Assembly (NCBI RefSeq): GCF_013409595.1
Contig: NZ_JACCBD010000001.1
Span: 1,860,001 to 1,924,000 of the forward strand
Length of the DNA stretch: 64,000 nt
Origin: Leucobacter aridicollis
GTDB taxonomy: Bacteria > Actinomycetota > Actinomycetes > Actinomycetales > Microbacteriaceae
Direction: 5' to 3'
Shown: positions 8,974 through 17,749 of the stretch, piece after piece
How positions within the stretch are numbered: the first letter of the stretch is position 1
How the letters are laid out: every line of letters begins with the position of its first letter
The notes under the pieces: generated by a model
What the model saw: the letters and a program-made list of their open reading frames with translations, nothing else
What the model was told of the DNA's origin: nothing
Database searches by the model: none
Position numbers and translations under genes: made by a program

Positions 8974-9849
8974 ATGACCACTCACACGCTCTCCCCCGCC
9001 GCCCTCCGCGTCGAGCACGCCACGATCGGCTACGACCAGAAGACGATCTCGACCGACCTCTCTATCGAGATCCCCGACGGCTCGTTCACCGTGATCGTCG
9101 GGCCCAACGCCTGCGGTAAGTCCACGCTGCTTCGGGCGCTCTCTCGGCTCCTCAAACCCACCGCCGGCCGCGTGCTCCTCGACGGGAAGAGCATCTCCTC
9201 GTACCGCGCGAAGGAGGTCGCGAAGCGCCTCGGACTGCTCCCCCAGACGTCGCTCGCTCCCGACGGGATCACCGTCGCAGATCTCGTGGCGCGCGGCCGC
9301 TACCCCCACCAGGGGCTCATCAGGCAATGGTCAGACGCCGACGAGCGCGCCGTGCTCGACGCGATGACCGCGACCGGCGTGACCGAACTGTCGACGCGGC
9401 TCGTCGACGAGCTCTCCGGCGGGCAACGCCAGCGCGTCTGGGTCGCGATGGTGCTCGCGCAGCAGACCGAGCTGCTGCTGCTCGACGAGCCCACAACGTT
9501 TCTCGACATCGCCCACCAGATCGAGCTGCTCGAGCTCTTTACCGATCTCAACCTCGCCGGGAACACGCTCGTTGCGGTGCTGCACGACCTGAATCAGGCC
9601 GCGCGCTACGGGACCCATCTCGTCGCCATGAAGGACGGCCGAATCGTGGCGCAGGGCGCCCCCGAAGAGATCGTCACCGAGCAGCTGGTGTCCGAGGTCT
9701 TCGGGCTCGCCTGCCGGGTGGTGCCGGACCCGGTGGCGGGCACCCCCACCGTCGTGCCGCTGGGGCGGGACCGGTCTCGCGGAGGTGCGGCGAGTCCCGA
9801 ACGCGATGCAGCGCGTCCCCCTCGCGCATCGCTGCCTGAATACCGTTAA
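8974..9849 (+). CDS. iron-siderophore ABC transporter ATP-binding protein
   Basis: FepC/FhuC-like ATPase, 291 aa. Walker A is VGPNACGKSTLL, the signature is LSGGQRQRVWVAMVLAQ, Walker B is LLLLDEPTTFLD and the switch His is in VLHDLNQA. The C-terminal tail of about 35 residues is Arg/Pro-rich and not conserved in type. It would energise import through the two preceding permeases. A binding-protein gene follows 94 bases later. Confidence 0.93.
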   Translation: MTTHTLSPAALRVEHATIGYDQKTISTDLSIEIPDGSFTVIVGPNACGKSTLLRALSRLLKPTAGRVLLDGKSISSYRAKEVAKRLGLLPQTSLAPDGITVADLVARGRYPHQGLIRQWSDADERAVLDAMTATGVTELSTRLVDELSGGQRQRVWVAMVLAQQTELLLLDEPTTFLDIAHQIELLELFTDLNLAGNTLVAVLHDLNQAARYGTHLVAMKDGRIVAQGAPEEIVTEQLVSEVFGLACRVVPDPVAGTPTVVPLGRDRSRGGAASPERDAARPPRASLPEYR

Positions 9850-9852
9850 TGC

Positions 9853-9891
9853 TGGGCCCTCCGGGCTCGCAACATGGGCCCTCCGGGCTCG
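9853..9891 (+). repeat. direct repeat of a 17-mer in the fepC-fepB gap
   Basis: TGGGCCCTCCGGGCTCG occurs at 9853-9869 and again at 9875-9891, in the short gap between the ATPase and binding-protein genes. Each copy contains a GGGCCC..GGGCTC near-palindrome that could form a small hairpin and tune expression of the downstream gene. Confidence 0.7.
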
Positions 9892-9943
9892 ATTCAACTC
9901 AGGCCCGTCTTTCCCGGGCCACCGTCTGTTAGCAAGGACACAC

Positions 9944-10978
9944 ATGCCACTCCCGTCCACACCCACGGCTCCCGTCACCCGCAGAGCGGCGCCTCGACGT
10001 CGCGCGTACGCGCTCCTCGCGGCGGCGGTATCGGTTGGCCTCCTCGCCGGCTGCGCGAGCGCCGCACCCGCCTCCGAGGAGGAGACCCCGGCGGCATCGT
10101 CGGAGACCATCAGCTTCGAATACGAGGGCTACTCCGCCGAGATCCCGGACGACCCGAAGCGGGTCGTCGTGCTCGATAGCCGGAGCGGCCTCGAAATGGC
10201 GCTGCTCGCCGACTACCCGCTCGTCGCGACCGCGTACGGCACCGACAGCCCGCTTTCCCCGCTCATCGATGACAACGTCGCGCACCTGAAGAACACCGCG
10301 TTCGACCTGAATCGCGAGGAGATCGCCTCGTACGACCCCGACCTCATCGTCGTCGGCGTCGGCTGGTGGAACTTCTACGAGGGCGAGGACTTCAAGCTCG
10401 GCGAGATCGCGCCCGTGCTCGCCGTCAACGACGGCCTCGACGTCGAGGGTGCCTCGGCCGACAACCCGTTCGAGGCGATGACCGCGCAGCTCACGCTCCT
10501 CGGCCGCGAGGACAAAGCTGAGGACGCCATCGCGGGCTACGAGAAGGCCGTCGCGGATGCCCGTGAGCGTATCGGGGCATACACGGACGGCAAGGTGGCA
10601 TCGGTCATTCATTCGCCCGTCGACAACTTCACGGTGATCTCGGACGAGTCGATCTACGAGGTCGTGCTCCCGGAGCTCGGGTTCACCATCCTCGAGAGCG
10701 ACGAGATCAACGCCGCACCGCCGAACCCGAACGGCATCGGCCACATGCTGAGCTACGAGAACGCGGTCGGAGTCTTCTCCGACACCGACATGCTGCTCGT
10801 GTACAAGGACAACGTCGCCGCGGATCTCGACCCGCTCCTCAAGCGCGTACCTGCGGTGGAGCGGGGCACCTGGATCGAGGGCAACCTCGCCGAACGCTTC
10901 GGCTTCGCGCTCACCTACACGAGCTTCGTGAACGGAATCGCTGACGCCGTCGAGGCATTCCCCGACTTCTCGAAGTAG
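9944..10978 (+). CDS. siderophore-binding lipoprotein
   Basis: Extracellular substrate-binding protein, 344 aa, tethered as a lipoprotein. The N-terminus is basic (RRAAPRRR), then hydrophobic, and ends in the lipobox LLAGC. The Fe-siderophore periplasmic-binding fold is recognisable from FEYEGYSAEIPDDPKRVVVL, a long middle helix and the C-terminal lobe. ATG 9944 is the sensible start, because frames open further upstream lack a signal peptide there. It is the last gene of the uptake operon. Its 3' end overlaps the 3' end of comEC by 68 bases, tail to tail. Confidence 0.9.
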   Translation: MPLPSTPTAPVTRRAAPRRRAYALLAAAVSVGLLAGCASAAPASEEETPAASSETISFEYEGYSAEIPDDPKRVVVLDSRSGLEMALLADYPLVATAYGTDSPLSPLIDDNVAHLKNTAFDLNREEIASYDPDLIVVGVGWWNFYEGEDFKLGEIAPVLAVNDGLDVEGASADNPFEAMTAQLTLLGREDKAEDAIAGYEKAVADARERIGAYTDGKVASVIHSPVDNFTVISDESIYEVVLPELGFTILESDEINAAPPNPNGIGHMLSYENAVGVFSDTDMLLVYKDNVAADLDPLLKRVPAVERGTWIEGNLAERFGFALTYTSFVNGIADAVEAFPDFSK

Positions 10979-12910
10979 CAAGCGCACGCAGCGCGCCACT
11001 GCTCCCCGCGAGGGGACGCGCCCCGGTCCGGTGAGGGGGTTCACGGGCTCGGGGCGCTCGCGCGTTTCGTGAGCGCGACGGTGCGCCAGCGCCCGCAGAC
11101 CGGCCGGTCGCGCCAGCGACCCGGGATCGGTCGCCTGCCGCCCAGAAGGTGGGCTCGCCGCTGCCGTCGCCGTTAACGCCGGGTGCGCCGCCGCCGTTCC
11201 TGCCGCCGACGACAGCGATCGACCCGAGCGCATCGGTCCGCAGCACGTCCACCCCGGCGTCCGACAGCGTCGTGAGCAGCTCCGGGTTCGGGTGTCCGTA
11301 GCGGTTCTCGGCGCCAACCGAGATGAGCGCCGCGCGGGATCCGAGCGACTCGTAGAACCCCGGGGCCTGATTGCGGGAGCCGTGGTGGGCAACCTTCACG
11401 ATGTCGGCCGTGAGGCGCGGGAACGCCCGCATGAGTGGCGCTTGCTCCGCTGCGCCGGTGTCTCCGAGGAGCAGCACGGCGAGCTCCCCGATCTCGACCC
11501 GCAGCACGAGGCTCGTCGCGTTCACGTCGGGGTAGGACGTTCGCGCGGGTGGCGAGAGCACCTCCCACCGGAGATCACTGACTTCCCGGCCGCTGCCGAC
11601 TCCAGGCCGCGCGCCCGCCCCTGACGCGCCCGCCACGGCCTCCACTGCGCGGATACCAAGGGCGCTCACCCGATCGTGAATCCGCTGCCGCCCCAGCTCC
11701 TCGCCGCTGTCTGGCGGGAGCAGCGCGGCGTCCACCCGGTCGCCGATCTCCTCGAGGGCCCCGACGTGATCCCAGTGATCGTGGGTTACGACAAGCAGCC
11801 CGATCCGGTCGACGCCGAACAGGTCGAGGCACGCCGCAAGCCCGTCCGGGTCGTCGCCGGTGTCGATGAGGATCACCTCGTCACGACGGCTGGGGTCGCG
11901 CAGCAGCACGGCGTCCCCCTGCCCGACGTCGCAGGCGACGACCGCCCAGTCGCGCGGCACGCCGAACCGAAGCGTGAGCGGCGCGACAACCGCCACACCC
12001 GCAGCGATCCCGGCCGCCGTCGCACCCGCCGCCCATGCGGCGGCGGTCGGCCCGACGGCTGCGCGCACCGGCCCGACCCAACCTCGCCGGTCTCGCCGAC
12101 GGGCTGGGCGCGGCGCCATCGCGACACGAGTCCCCCGCTGCACCACACCGTCGGTCGACGCCGCCGGAGCGCGCTGAGCGCGTCCGCGCAGCGCGAGCGC
12201 GAGCCCAGCGAGACAGTACACCCCTGTGAGCGCCGCCGCACCGCCCCAGCCGTCCGGCCAGAACAGCCGCGCTCCCGGAAGCGCGGTGCCGACCGCGCCC
12301 GCCGCCTCGATCCACCGGGCCGGCCAGGTCGCGAGCGCGAGAGTTGCGCCGCCCAGGCTTCCCTGGAGCGGGAGAACGAGGAGAGCGAGCAGTCCAGCGG
12401 CCGTGCCTGCGGGGGCCGCGGGAGCCGCGAGCAGGTTGGCAAGGATGCCGCCGACGGAGAACCCGGGCTGCAGGAGCAGCAGGAGCGGCGCGCAGCTGAC
12501 CTGAGCCACCGCCGCGACGGCGAGCGGAAGGGCGATGAATCGCGGAATCCGGGCTCGCCGACGCAGCCAGGCCGTCACCGGGGTCGCTGCGAGGACTATC
12601 CCGCCGGCAGCAACGACGGAGAGCGCAAACCCTGGCTGGATCGCCTGCCACGGGTCCGCCCAGAGCAGCACGAGCACTGCCAGGCCGAGCGCGGGCAAAG
12701 AACGCCCCTGTTTCCCGCCGAAGTTCGACGCCAGCAGCACGCCCGCCATGATCGCCGCGCGCTGCACGCTCGCGTCGGGGCCAACGATGATCACGAAGCA
12801 GACGAGCGCGCCGCCGGCGATACACACCCTGACCCGCCGGCCGGCGCCGAGTGCACGCGCACCCGCGACGGCTGCGGCGATGACGAGGGCGCAGTTCGAG
12901 CCGGAGACTG
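10911..12910 (-). pseudogene. comEC: comEC 3' part, cut off by element insertion
   Basis: C-terminal two thirds of the DNA-uptake channel ComEC/Rec2. The frame enters at the left attachment site in the conserved stretch VSGSNCALV and runs through the competence membrane domain (several helices). It continues into a metallo-beta-lactamase-like domain (ACDVGQGDAVLL, then THDHWDH) and ends in a low-complexity Arg/Pro/Ala tail. The N-terminal part is at 63124-64000. Across the junction the fragment has only element-derived codons and no credible start, so ComEC is almost certainly inactive while the element is integrated. Confidence 0.9.
12904..12910. other. left attachment site core (attL)
   Basis: GAGACTG is shared with 63118-63124. 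On the minus strand the comEC flank to the left reads VSGSNCALV, while the right-hand site reads LTAVSG. Joining the outer flanks across this core restores one continuous conserved ComEC sequence. A short core of this kind is typical of serine integrases. Confidence 0.8.
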
Positions 12911-12927
12911 ATCGCTTCCCAGATGAC

Positions 12928-12937
12928 ACCGCGCATT
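12928..12937 (+). promoter_or_regulatory. recurrent upstream motif (A/G/C)CCGCGCATT, first of eight copies
   Basis: ACCGCGCATT lies 49 bases before the integrase start. Other copies oriented toward a downstream start are at 16771-16762 (-), 29794-29803 (+), 38044-38035 (-), 44154-44163 (+), 53140-53149 (+), 59561-59570 (+) and 62806-62815 (+). I found none in the chromosomal flanks. It could be an operator or promoter part used across the element; the function is inference. Confidence 0.5.
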
Positions 12938-12976
12938 GCTTACACAGAGCCAAAGTTGGGCGTCGAAAGGTGAGGA

Positions 12977-14506
12977 ATGCGAAGTGAAGAGAAGCTCGTC
13001 TGTCGAGAGTATCTCAGGGTGTCGAAAGACCGCTACGGTACCGGTCGGTCGCCTGACGAGCAGCACGCCGACAACGTCGAAGCTGTGAAGCGTAATGGGT
13101 GGAGCATGCACCCGAACCCCTACCGCGATGACGACCGAAGCGCCTCGCGGTATGCCAAGAAGTCACGCGAGGGCTTCGAGCAGCTCATGCAGGATCTCGA
13201 AGAGAATTCCTTCGGTGCTGATGCGCTCGTACTCTGGGAATCGTCGCGCGGCTCGCGTCGCGCCGGCGAGTGGGTCGATCTCCTGGATCTGCTCGCAGAG
13301 CGCGGCGTGCGCGTGCTGGTCGTCACCCACCAACGCCTCTACGATCCGGCGAACGCGCGCGACCGGCGGTCGCTGCTTGAAGACGCGGTCGATTCGGAGT
13401 ACGAGAGCGCCAAGACTTCCGAGCGTCTCCGCCGCAGCGCAAAGTCTCTAGCGGAGAAAGGCCAGGTGCATGGCAAGCACCTTTACGGCTACAAGCGGAT
13501 CTATGACTCTGAAACCCGGCGGCTGCTCCGCATCGAGCCGCATACCGAGCAGGCACCGGTCGTGCGCGAAGTATTCCGGCGCGCATTGGCCGGGCAGTCA
13601 TACAACGGCATCGCGAAGTGGCTGAACGAGTCTGGCATCCCGCCCCGCCGGCCGCAGCAGTTCAAGACCCCGCGCACCATCACCGGCTGGAACTCATCGT
13701 CGGTACGGCAGCTGCTGAACGCGGAGGCGTACACCGGTGTGAGACTCCACCACGGCCGCGTCGCATCAACCGAGGCAGTCTGGCCTCCGCTCGTCAGCCG
13801 CGAGGACTGGGACGCTCTGCAGCAGATCAACGCGGGCCGGGTGAGTTTTGGCAGCCCGAAAGATTCACGTGCGAAAAGGCTGCTTGTCGGGATCGCCCAG
13901 TGCGACGAGTGCAGCGCATGGATGGGGATTTTCCCGCAGAACCGCGGCTCAAAGAAACTCGATTCAGAGGGCAAGCCGATCCCCCGCGAGCGCTACTGGT
14001 CGTACATCTGCCAAGGTCTCCCCGGGGTCTCCGGTTTCCACGTCGCAATGAAGCAGGATCATTTGGATCACGCCATCACTGAGCTCATCATCGCCCGCCT
14101 GTCGCGCCCGGATTTCCTGGTTGTCGTAGGCCAGCAGGAGGCTGATACGCAGGCGGAGCGGGAGCAGCTCCGGCAGGAGATCGCCGGGCACCAGCACTGG
14201 CTAGAGGAGGTGCGGGTGAAAGCCGAGGAGACTCGTGATCTAACTCTCCTCTTTGACCAGGAGGCCCGGGTGCAGCCGAAGATCAAGGCTGCCCAAGAGC
14301 GGCTGGAGCGCCTCGCTGGCCTCGATCAGCAGGTGATGGATGTCGCCGGAGCTACAAGCGTACGCGAGGCGTGGGGGAAGCTCCCTCTGGAAGATCAGCG
14401 GCGGATTGTGCGCAGCCTGATGCGCATCCGCGTGAAGCGGGTTCCGGAAGGGATGAAGGGGCACCGGGGAGTCAATCTGGATCGCATCGAGGTCGTGTGG
14501 AAGTGA
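12977..14506 (+). CDS. large serine recombinase (integrase)
   Basis: Site-specific integrase of 509 aa. The resolvase-type catalytic domain (residues about 5-150) contains YLRVSKDRYG with the nucleophile Ser16. The recombinase domain follows (GKHLYGYKRIYD through YNGIAKWLNESGIPPRR). Next come a zinc ribbon (AQCDECSAW, then a later Cys in YICQG) and a coiled-coil stretch (about 385-450) used for synapsis control. It starts at ATG 12977 after GGTGAGGA and sits immediately inside attL, as is usual for this integrase class. It should recombine attB in comEC with the element attP. The next gene overlaps its stop. Confidence 0.95.
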   Translation: MRSEEKLVCREYLRVSKDRYGTGRSPDEQHADNVEAVKRNGWSMHPNPYRDDDRSASRYAKKSREGFEQLMQDLEENSFGADALVLWESSRGSRRAGEWVDLLDLLAERGVRVLVVTHQRLYDPANARDRRSLLEDAVDSEYESAKTSERLRRSAKSLAEKGQVHGKHLYGYKRIYDSETRRLLRIEPHTEQAPVVREVFRRALAGQSYNGIAKWLNESGIPPRRPQQFKTPRTITGWNSSSVRQLLNAEAYTGVRLHHGRVASTEAVWPPLVSREDWDALQQINAGRVSFGSPKDSRAKRLLVGIAQCDECSAWMGIFPQNRGSKKLDSEGKPIPRERYWSYICQGLPGVSGFHVAMKQDHLDHAITELIIARLSRPDFLVVVGQQEADTQAEREQLRQEIAGHQHWLEEVRVKAEETRDLTLLFDQEARVQPKIKAAQERLERLAGLDQQVMDVAGATSVREAWGKLPLEDQRRIVRSLMRIRVKRVPEGMKGHRGVNLDRIEVVWK

Positions 14507-15150
14507 GCCGACTCGTCGAGGTCAATATCGAGAAATTCGACCGCAGCCTCGATTTTCTCTCTTCTCGCACCCGCGACACCCGGGCGGTACGACATCTCCG
14601 TGCTGACTACGCCGCCCTCGCTGTCGGCCTGCACGACGATCTACATGCGCTGCCGGCGATGGAAGCTGCCGCAGGCGGGTCGTTGGTGCTCGGCACGCTG
14701 CCGGTCGCGCTTGACCCGGTGCACATCGTTGAGCCGAAGGGCCTGCAGTGGGCGCGGAGCATGAGCTACGTCCACCGGTACCTCACAACGCATCACCGTC
14801 TCCCGCTCGTTAGCCAGCACCGCCACATGACCCCGAATCCGGCAGCGTGGCTCCTGCACCTCCGTCATGAGGAAGATCTCACGCCACGTCAGCGAGAGAA
14901 CATCGACCGCTACGTCCCTTGCTGGCAGCTGACACCGCAGGAGGTCGAGTGGTGGCGGAACCTGCGGCGGGCACGTCGATTCGTTGAGCTAAACGGCCGG
15001 CTACCGATCGCTACTGAAGACGACGATCGCGGGCGCCCGGTGCTGGGGCCGTGGGTTCGAACGCATGTGCTCGCTGCAAACCTAGCGCAGCACACGCAGG
15101 AGCAGTGGGAGGTGGCGCAGCATGTGCTGTGGCGGGCCGGGCGGCTGTGA
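14503..15150 (+). CDS. integrase-coupled protein with helicase-associated-like repeats
   Basis: A 215-aa protein of unknown function. GTG 14503 overlaps the integrase stop (GTGA), so it is translationally coupled. Two stretches (about residues 85-150 and 155-210) each begin with a Trp-rich helix and contain G/R-LP plus WL or WV motifs, for example RRFVELNGRLPIATEDD then LGPWVRTH. They resemble helicase-associated domain repeats that bind nucleic acid. Its position makes it a candidate recombination directionality factor or integrase cofactor. That is inference from location only. Confidence 0.6.
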   Translation: MSRLVEVNIEKFDRSLDFLSSRTRDTRAVRHLRADYAALAVGLHDDLHALPAMEAAAGGSLVLGTLPVALDPVHIVEPKGLQWARSMSYVHRYLTTHHRLPLVSQHRHMTPNPAAWLLHLRHEEDLTPRQRENIDRYVPCWQLTPQEVEWWRNLRRARRFVELNGRLPIATEDDDRGRPVLGPWVRTHVLAANLAQHTQEQWEVAQHVLWRAGRL

Positions 15151-15151
15151 G

Positions 15152-15562
15152 TCAGTCAAAGTCCCCGAGAAGTTTGTCCACCACTTCGTCGGGGTTCTCA
15201 GCCGAGGAGTCAGCAAGCCGGAAGAGCTCAGAAAGTGCATTGTTCACTTTGAACGCCGATGGGTCTCCGACTTCAGTCGAAGACTTGACCATTTCAGCAT
15301 ACGGGCGTGCACCTTCACCCTTCCGATAAACATAGAACTCGTAAGGGGCCCCCATGATGAGTCCAGTTGAAATCTCGTACGTTGCGCTGGGAGCCTGCGC
15401 ACGGAGGACATTCTTGCCCATTACTGTGCTCAGGATTGATCGACTAAAGCCCGCCATCCCGTAGGTGCCTGTAGCATTTCGGCGCTCCCAAACAAGCTTT
15501 CCTTCACGTGTCGCAGTGATCAGGCCTTGAATCAGCCGCTCCCAAGTTTCGTTGTCAAGCAT
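15152..15562 (-). CDS. hypothetical protein, partner of the membrane protein upstream
   Basis: 136 aa, unrecognised. It begins MLDNETWERLIQGLITATREGKLVWERR, a pattern seen in small soluble proteins of accessory loci, then has a beta-rich middle (ISTGLIMGAPYEFYVYRKGEG) and an acidic end. Its start overlaps the stop of the 183-aa membrane gene by 8 bases, forming a two-gene unit transcribed toward the integrase locus. The pair is AT-richer than its neighbours, which suggests separate acquisition. The arrangement fits a small defence or toxin pair, but nothing in the sequence proves it. Confidence 0.6.
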   Translation of the reverse strand: MLDNETWERLIQGLITATREGKLVWERRNATGTYGMAGFSRSILSTVMGKNVLRAQAPSATYEISTGLIMGAPYEFYVYRKGEGARPYAEMVKSSTEVGDPSAFKVNNALSELFRLADSSAENPDEVVDKLLGDFD

Positions 15563-16106
15563 TCTTCGCCTCCTCTGCGGGAATTTTTCCAGGGTCGTTA
15601 CGCACCGAAACAGTGGTCGTCTTGATTTGGGTCACCAAGATCTGAAGGCTATCTACGTTGACTCTGACAAGTTCATCGACAGGTGTGTCAGGAGAACCGT
15701 AGAGGCTAGACCGGGCTTCAAGCGCCTTTGTGATCTCAGATTTCATGCTTTCAATTAGCGAAGAAAAACTAGTTGAACCTGATTCGAGAAGCGGGATTGC
15801 CTCAGCGAGCCGGTATGCAAATTTCTGAAACTGAGTAGAAAGCTCTTCCCGATTTCCAGTTCGAACTGCATCGTCAATTCGATCCATCAACTCCTCAAAA
15901 CCTGGCAATACTGAGAGAAGTTGATTTTTGATTAGGGTCGCCCTAGTACGTTCAAGCTCTTCACGTGCTGCATTCAAAGCGCCCTTGCTTTTCATCAGCT
16001 GATAGATCGTGAACCCGATGCCTAGCCCACCAAGCACGAATCCTGCCCAATCGAGGGGTCCAGGGATCGCCGAAAGATCAATCCACTTCCAGCTGTTGAA
16101 GATCAC
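15555..16106 (-). CDS. membrane-anchored coiled-coil protein
   Basis: 183 aa. One hydrophobic helix near the N-terminus (WAGFVLGGLGIGFTIYQLM) is followed by a charged, helix-prone cytoplasmic domain rich in Glu/Arg (NAAREELERTRATLIKNQLL), probably a coiled coil. The C-terminal half (VDSLQILVTQIKTT) is also helical. It is the first gene of a two-gene operon with 15152-15562. No enzyme motif is visible. The low GC relative to flanks suggests transfer from another source. Confidence 0.6.
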   Translation of the reverse strand: MIFNSWKWIDLSAIPGPLDWAGFVLGGLGIGFTIYQLMKSKGALNAAREELERTRATLIKNQLLSVLPGFEELMDRIDDAVRTGNREELSTQFQKFAYRLAEAIPLLESGSTSFSSLIESMKSEITKALEARSSLYGSPDTPVDELVRVNVDSLQILVTQIKTTTVSVRNDPGKIPAEEAKNA

Positions 16107-16217
16107 ATGATTATGCTATCCCAGCCTTGGCTGCGGGTCGGGTCGCCGGTATCCGAAGCCTTCAGGAATGCGGTTGATCTCTGGCGGCTTTACGCCGTGA
16201 TCCTGGTGCGGGCAGAA

Positions 16218-16439
16218 TCAGCACGTCCACCCGAGTCGCTCCGCCGGGTACGCCGGCTGCAGAATGTAGCCGTCCGGTAGTTGCCCGGTGCTGAGCCAGG
16301 TGATCGCTACGTCGAGCATCTCGACGGTTTTCAGAAGCTCCTCCGGACGGCACCGAGAGATGAAATACGCGGCATCCGGCGGGAATTCATGCCAACGCCC
16401 GTCCTGAATGCGATCGTGCGAGACAACGGTTGAGCGCAT
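16218..16439 (-). CDS. small hypothetical protein (weak call)
   Basis: 73 aa from ATG 16439. It overlaps the 3' end of the preceding gene by 53 bases in another frame. The stretch AYFISRCRPEELLKTVEMLDVAI is reminiscent of small helical proteins in actinophages whose core reads roughly I..HDP..vL..v. No other function can be proposed. It could instead be a shadow of the operon's untranslated tail. Confidence 0.35.
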   Translation of the reverse strand: MRSTVVSHDRIQDGRWHEFPPDAAYFISRCRPEELLKTVEMLDVAITWLSTGQLPDGYILQPAYPAERLGWTC

Positions 16440-16752
16440 CGAAAGTATGAGCCTCAAGCATGACCTGATCTCGCCGGGCGTCGCCGAGAACCTGAGCTGT
16501 GAATCGCGGATACCCGGGGGTTTCTGGCTCCTCTCCTGTGTCAACTGCTACCCAAGCCCACGGATACTCCCCCGTCACCGATGCGAGCTGGCCGCGCGCC
16601 ATCGTAACTGAAGGGCATGGCCGGGGTGATAGCTGCGTTTCGGTATTAGACCACCGCCACGGCAGTGCCGGCTGCGCCTGCGTTCGTAGCTCCGGTGCGT
16701 GCCGCAGATCGTCGCGCAGGTCGAGGATCGGGAGGTCAAGAGTGAGAGTCAT
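16387..16752 (-). CDS. hypothetical protein downstream of HExxH protein
   Basis: 121 aa, no family recognised. The ATG at 16752 overlaps the TGA of the HExxH gene (ATGA), which supports the start and co-translation. The middle contains YPWAWVAVDTGEEPETPGYP, suggestive of a small beta-rich soluble domain. There is no signal peptide, so it is probably cytoplasmic. A copy of the CCGCGCATT motif lies 19 bases before the start, inside the end of the upstream gene. Confidence 0.55.
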   Translation of the reverse strand: MTLTLDLPILDLRDDLRHAPELRTQAQPALPWRWSNTETQLSPRPCPSVTMARGQLASVTGEYPWAWVAVDTGEEPETPGYPRFTAQVLGDARRDQVMLEAHTFDALNRCLARSHSGRALA

Positions 16753-17429
16753 AACGCACCCAATGCGCGGGCGATGTTCGGCCGAAGCTCCCGCGGCCGC
16801 CAATCGGTGCCTGTGATCTCCTCTAGGTACTCGAAGGCGGCATCACGGTAAGCCGGCGGGCATGGGCCGGAGAGGTAGTAAACGTCCGCGTCGGGCGCGA
16901 TTCCCGCCTGCTCAACGCACGCTGCGATGGCCTCGAGTGCCGCCCATTTTCCGGGTAGCCCGGTGTTAAGCAGCGGTGCTGCCCAGCTGCTGTCTGCTTC
17001 GGTGATTGCGAACGTGGCTTGCTCAGGCACCGTGCCCGACTGGAAGACGGCCGCGTGGGTCAGCTCATGCACCGCCAGCGCCCGAAGAGCCCTCCTGGCC
17101 TCCCACGGGACGCCGCTCACGTACTCGCGGTCGAGCTGCACAACGTCCGGGTAATCGACTGAGACGAACCCCGCCAGCGACTGGTGCGCGCCGCTCGGAA
17201 GCTCACGCCCCTCGCTAAGATCTGTCAGCTCCAACTCCGCCCTGTCGCCGAACGGCAACCGTGGCCATTGCTCGATCAACCAAACCTCGGGATCCCACTC
17301 GGGTTCAGCCGGAACCGCCGGCGCTTCCGCAGCCTCAGGCTCTACTGCCTGCGCCGGGGCACCGATACCGAGCGCCAGCGCTGCCAGGACACCGGCTCCA
17401 AGCAGCGCCCGAATTCCCCCACGCTTCAC
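16749..17429 (-). CDS. secreted HExxH metalloprotease-like protein
   Basis: 226 aa. A Sec signal peptide (MKRGGIRALLGAG through the hydrophobic stretch to APAQA) leads to an exported domain with HELTH at residues 121-125. HExxH is the zinc-binding and catalytic motif of gluzincin and metzincin peptidases. The third ligand could be one of the downstream Glu residues (TEADSSW). One Cys pair, in the last third, could form a disulfide. It is the second gene of a small operon, overlapping both neighbours by 4 bases. A role in opening or processing the wall during transfer is inference. Two other exported HExxH proteins occur in this element. Confidence 0.7.
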   Translation of the reverse strand: MKRGGIRALLGAGVLAALALGIGAPAQAVEPEAAEAPAVPAEPEWDPEVWLIEQWPRLPFGDRAELELTDLSEGRELPSGAHQSLAGFVSVDYPDVVQLDREYVSGVPWEARRALRALAVHELTHAAVFQSGTVPEQATFAITEADSSWAAPLLNTGLPGKWAALEAIAACVEQAGIAPDADVYYLSGPCPPAYRDAAFEYLEEITGTDWRPRELRPNIARALGAL

Positions 17430-17680
17430 TGCGAACCCCCGAGCCGCTGCACGGTCGCCTGGTGCTCCCGCGCCAGCACAGCAACCTCTCGCTCGGCCAT
17501 CGCGAGCGCGTCAACCAGCGCGGAGTAACCCGCAGCCAGCGATGGATTCCCGGCATCCGATGCGGCCGCGGCACAAAGTACTGCCTCGGCACCACGGCGA
17601 CCAAGTTCATCGCGAAGGTCGGTGGTCGCCTGGTGCGCAGCCTGCACGAGGGCCAGATCATTGTCTACGAATCCCGACAT
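17426..17680 (-). CDS. small helical hypothetical protein
   Basis: 84 aa, Ala/Leu-rich and almost entirely helical (ALVQAAHQATTDLRDELGRRG, ALAMAEREVAVLAREHQAT). It has no signal peptide or membrane helix. Its stop overlaps the ATG of the HExxH gene by 4 bases, so it heads that operon. It resembles the short coiled-coil proteins common in actinomycete conjugative operons, but no family is assigned. Confidence 0.6.
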   Translation of the reverse strand: MSGFVDNDLALVQAAHQATTDLRDELGRRGAEAVLCAAAASDAGNPSLAAGYSALVDALAMAEREVAVLAREHQATVQRLGGSQ

Positions 17681-17749
17681 GTCTCTTCTCCTATATAGAG
17701 GACGGTTATGGGTGCGGGGCGAGGTCTTCCCCGCCCCGCAGTTGTTCAG

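Noticed and set aside
12904..12910. Insertion at a tRNA gene, as is common for actinomycete ICEs
   Set aside because: Neither end lies in a tRNA-like sequence; both flanks are comEC coding sequence.
12911..12953. An in-frame TTG could start a shortened ComEC from the element side
   Set aside because: No ribosome site precedes it, the leading codons are element DNA, and a ComEC lacking its first third would not form a channel.
16162..16353. Open frame of 63 codons on the minus strand
   Set aside because: Arg/Ala/Ser-rich composition, no ribosome site, and it lies within the better frame at 16218-16439.
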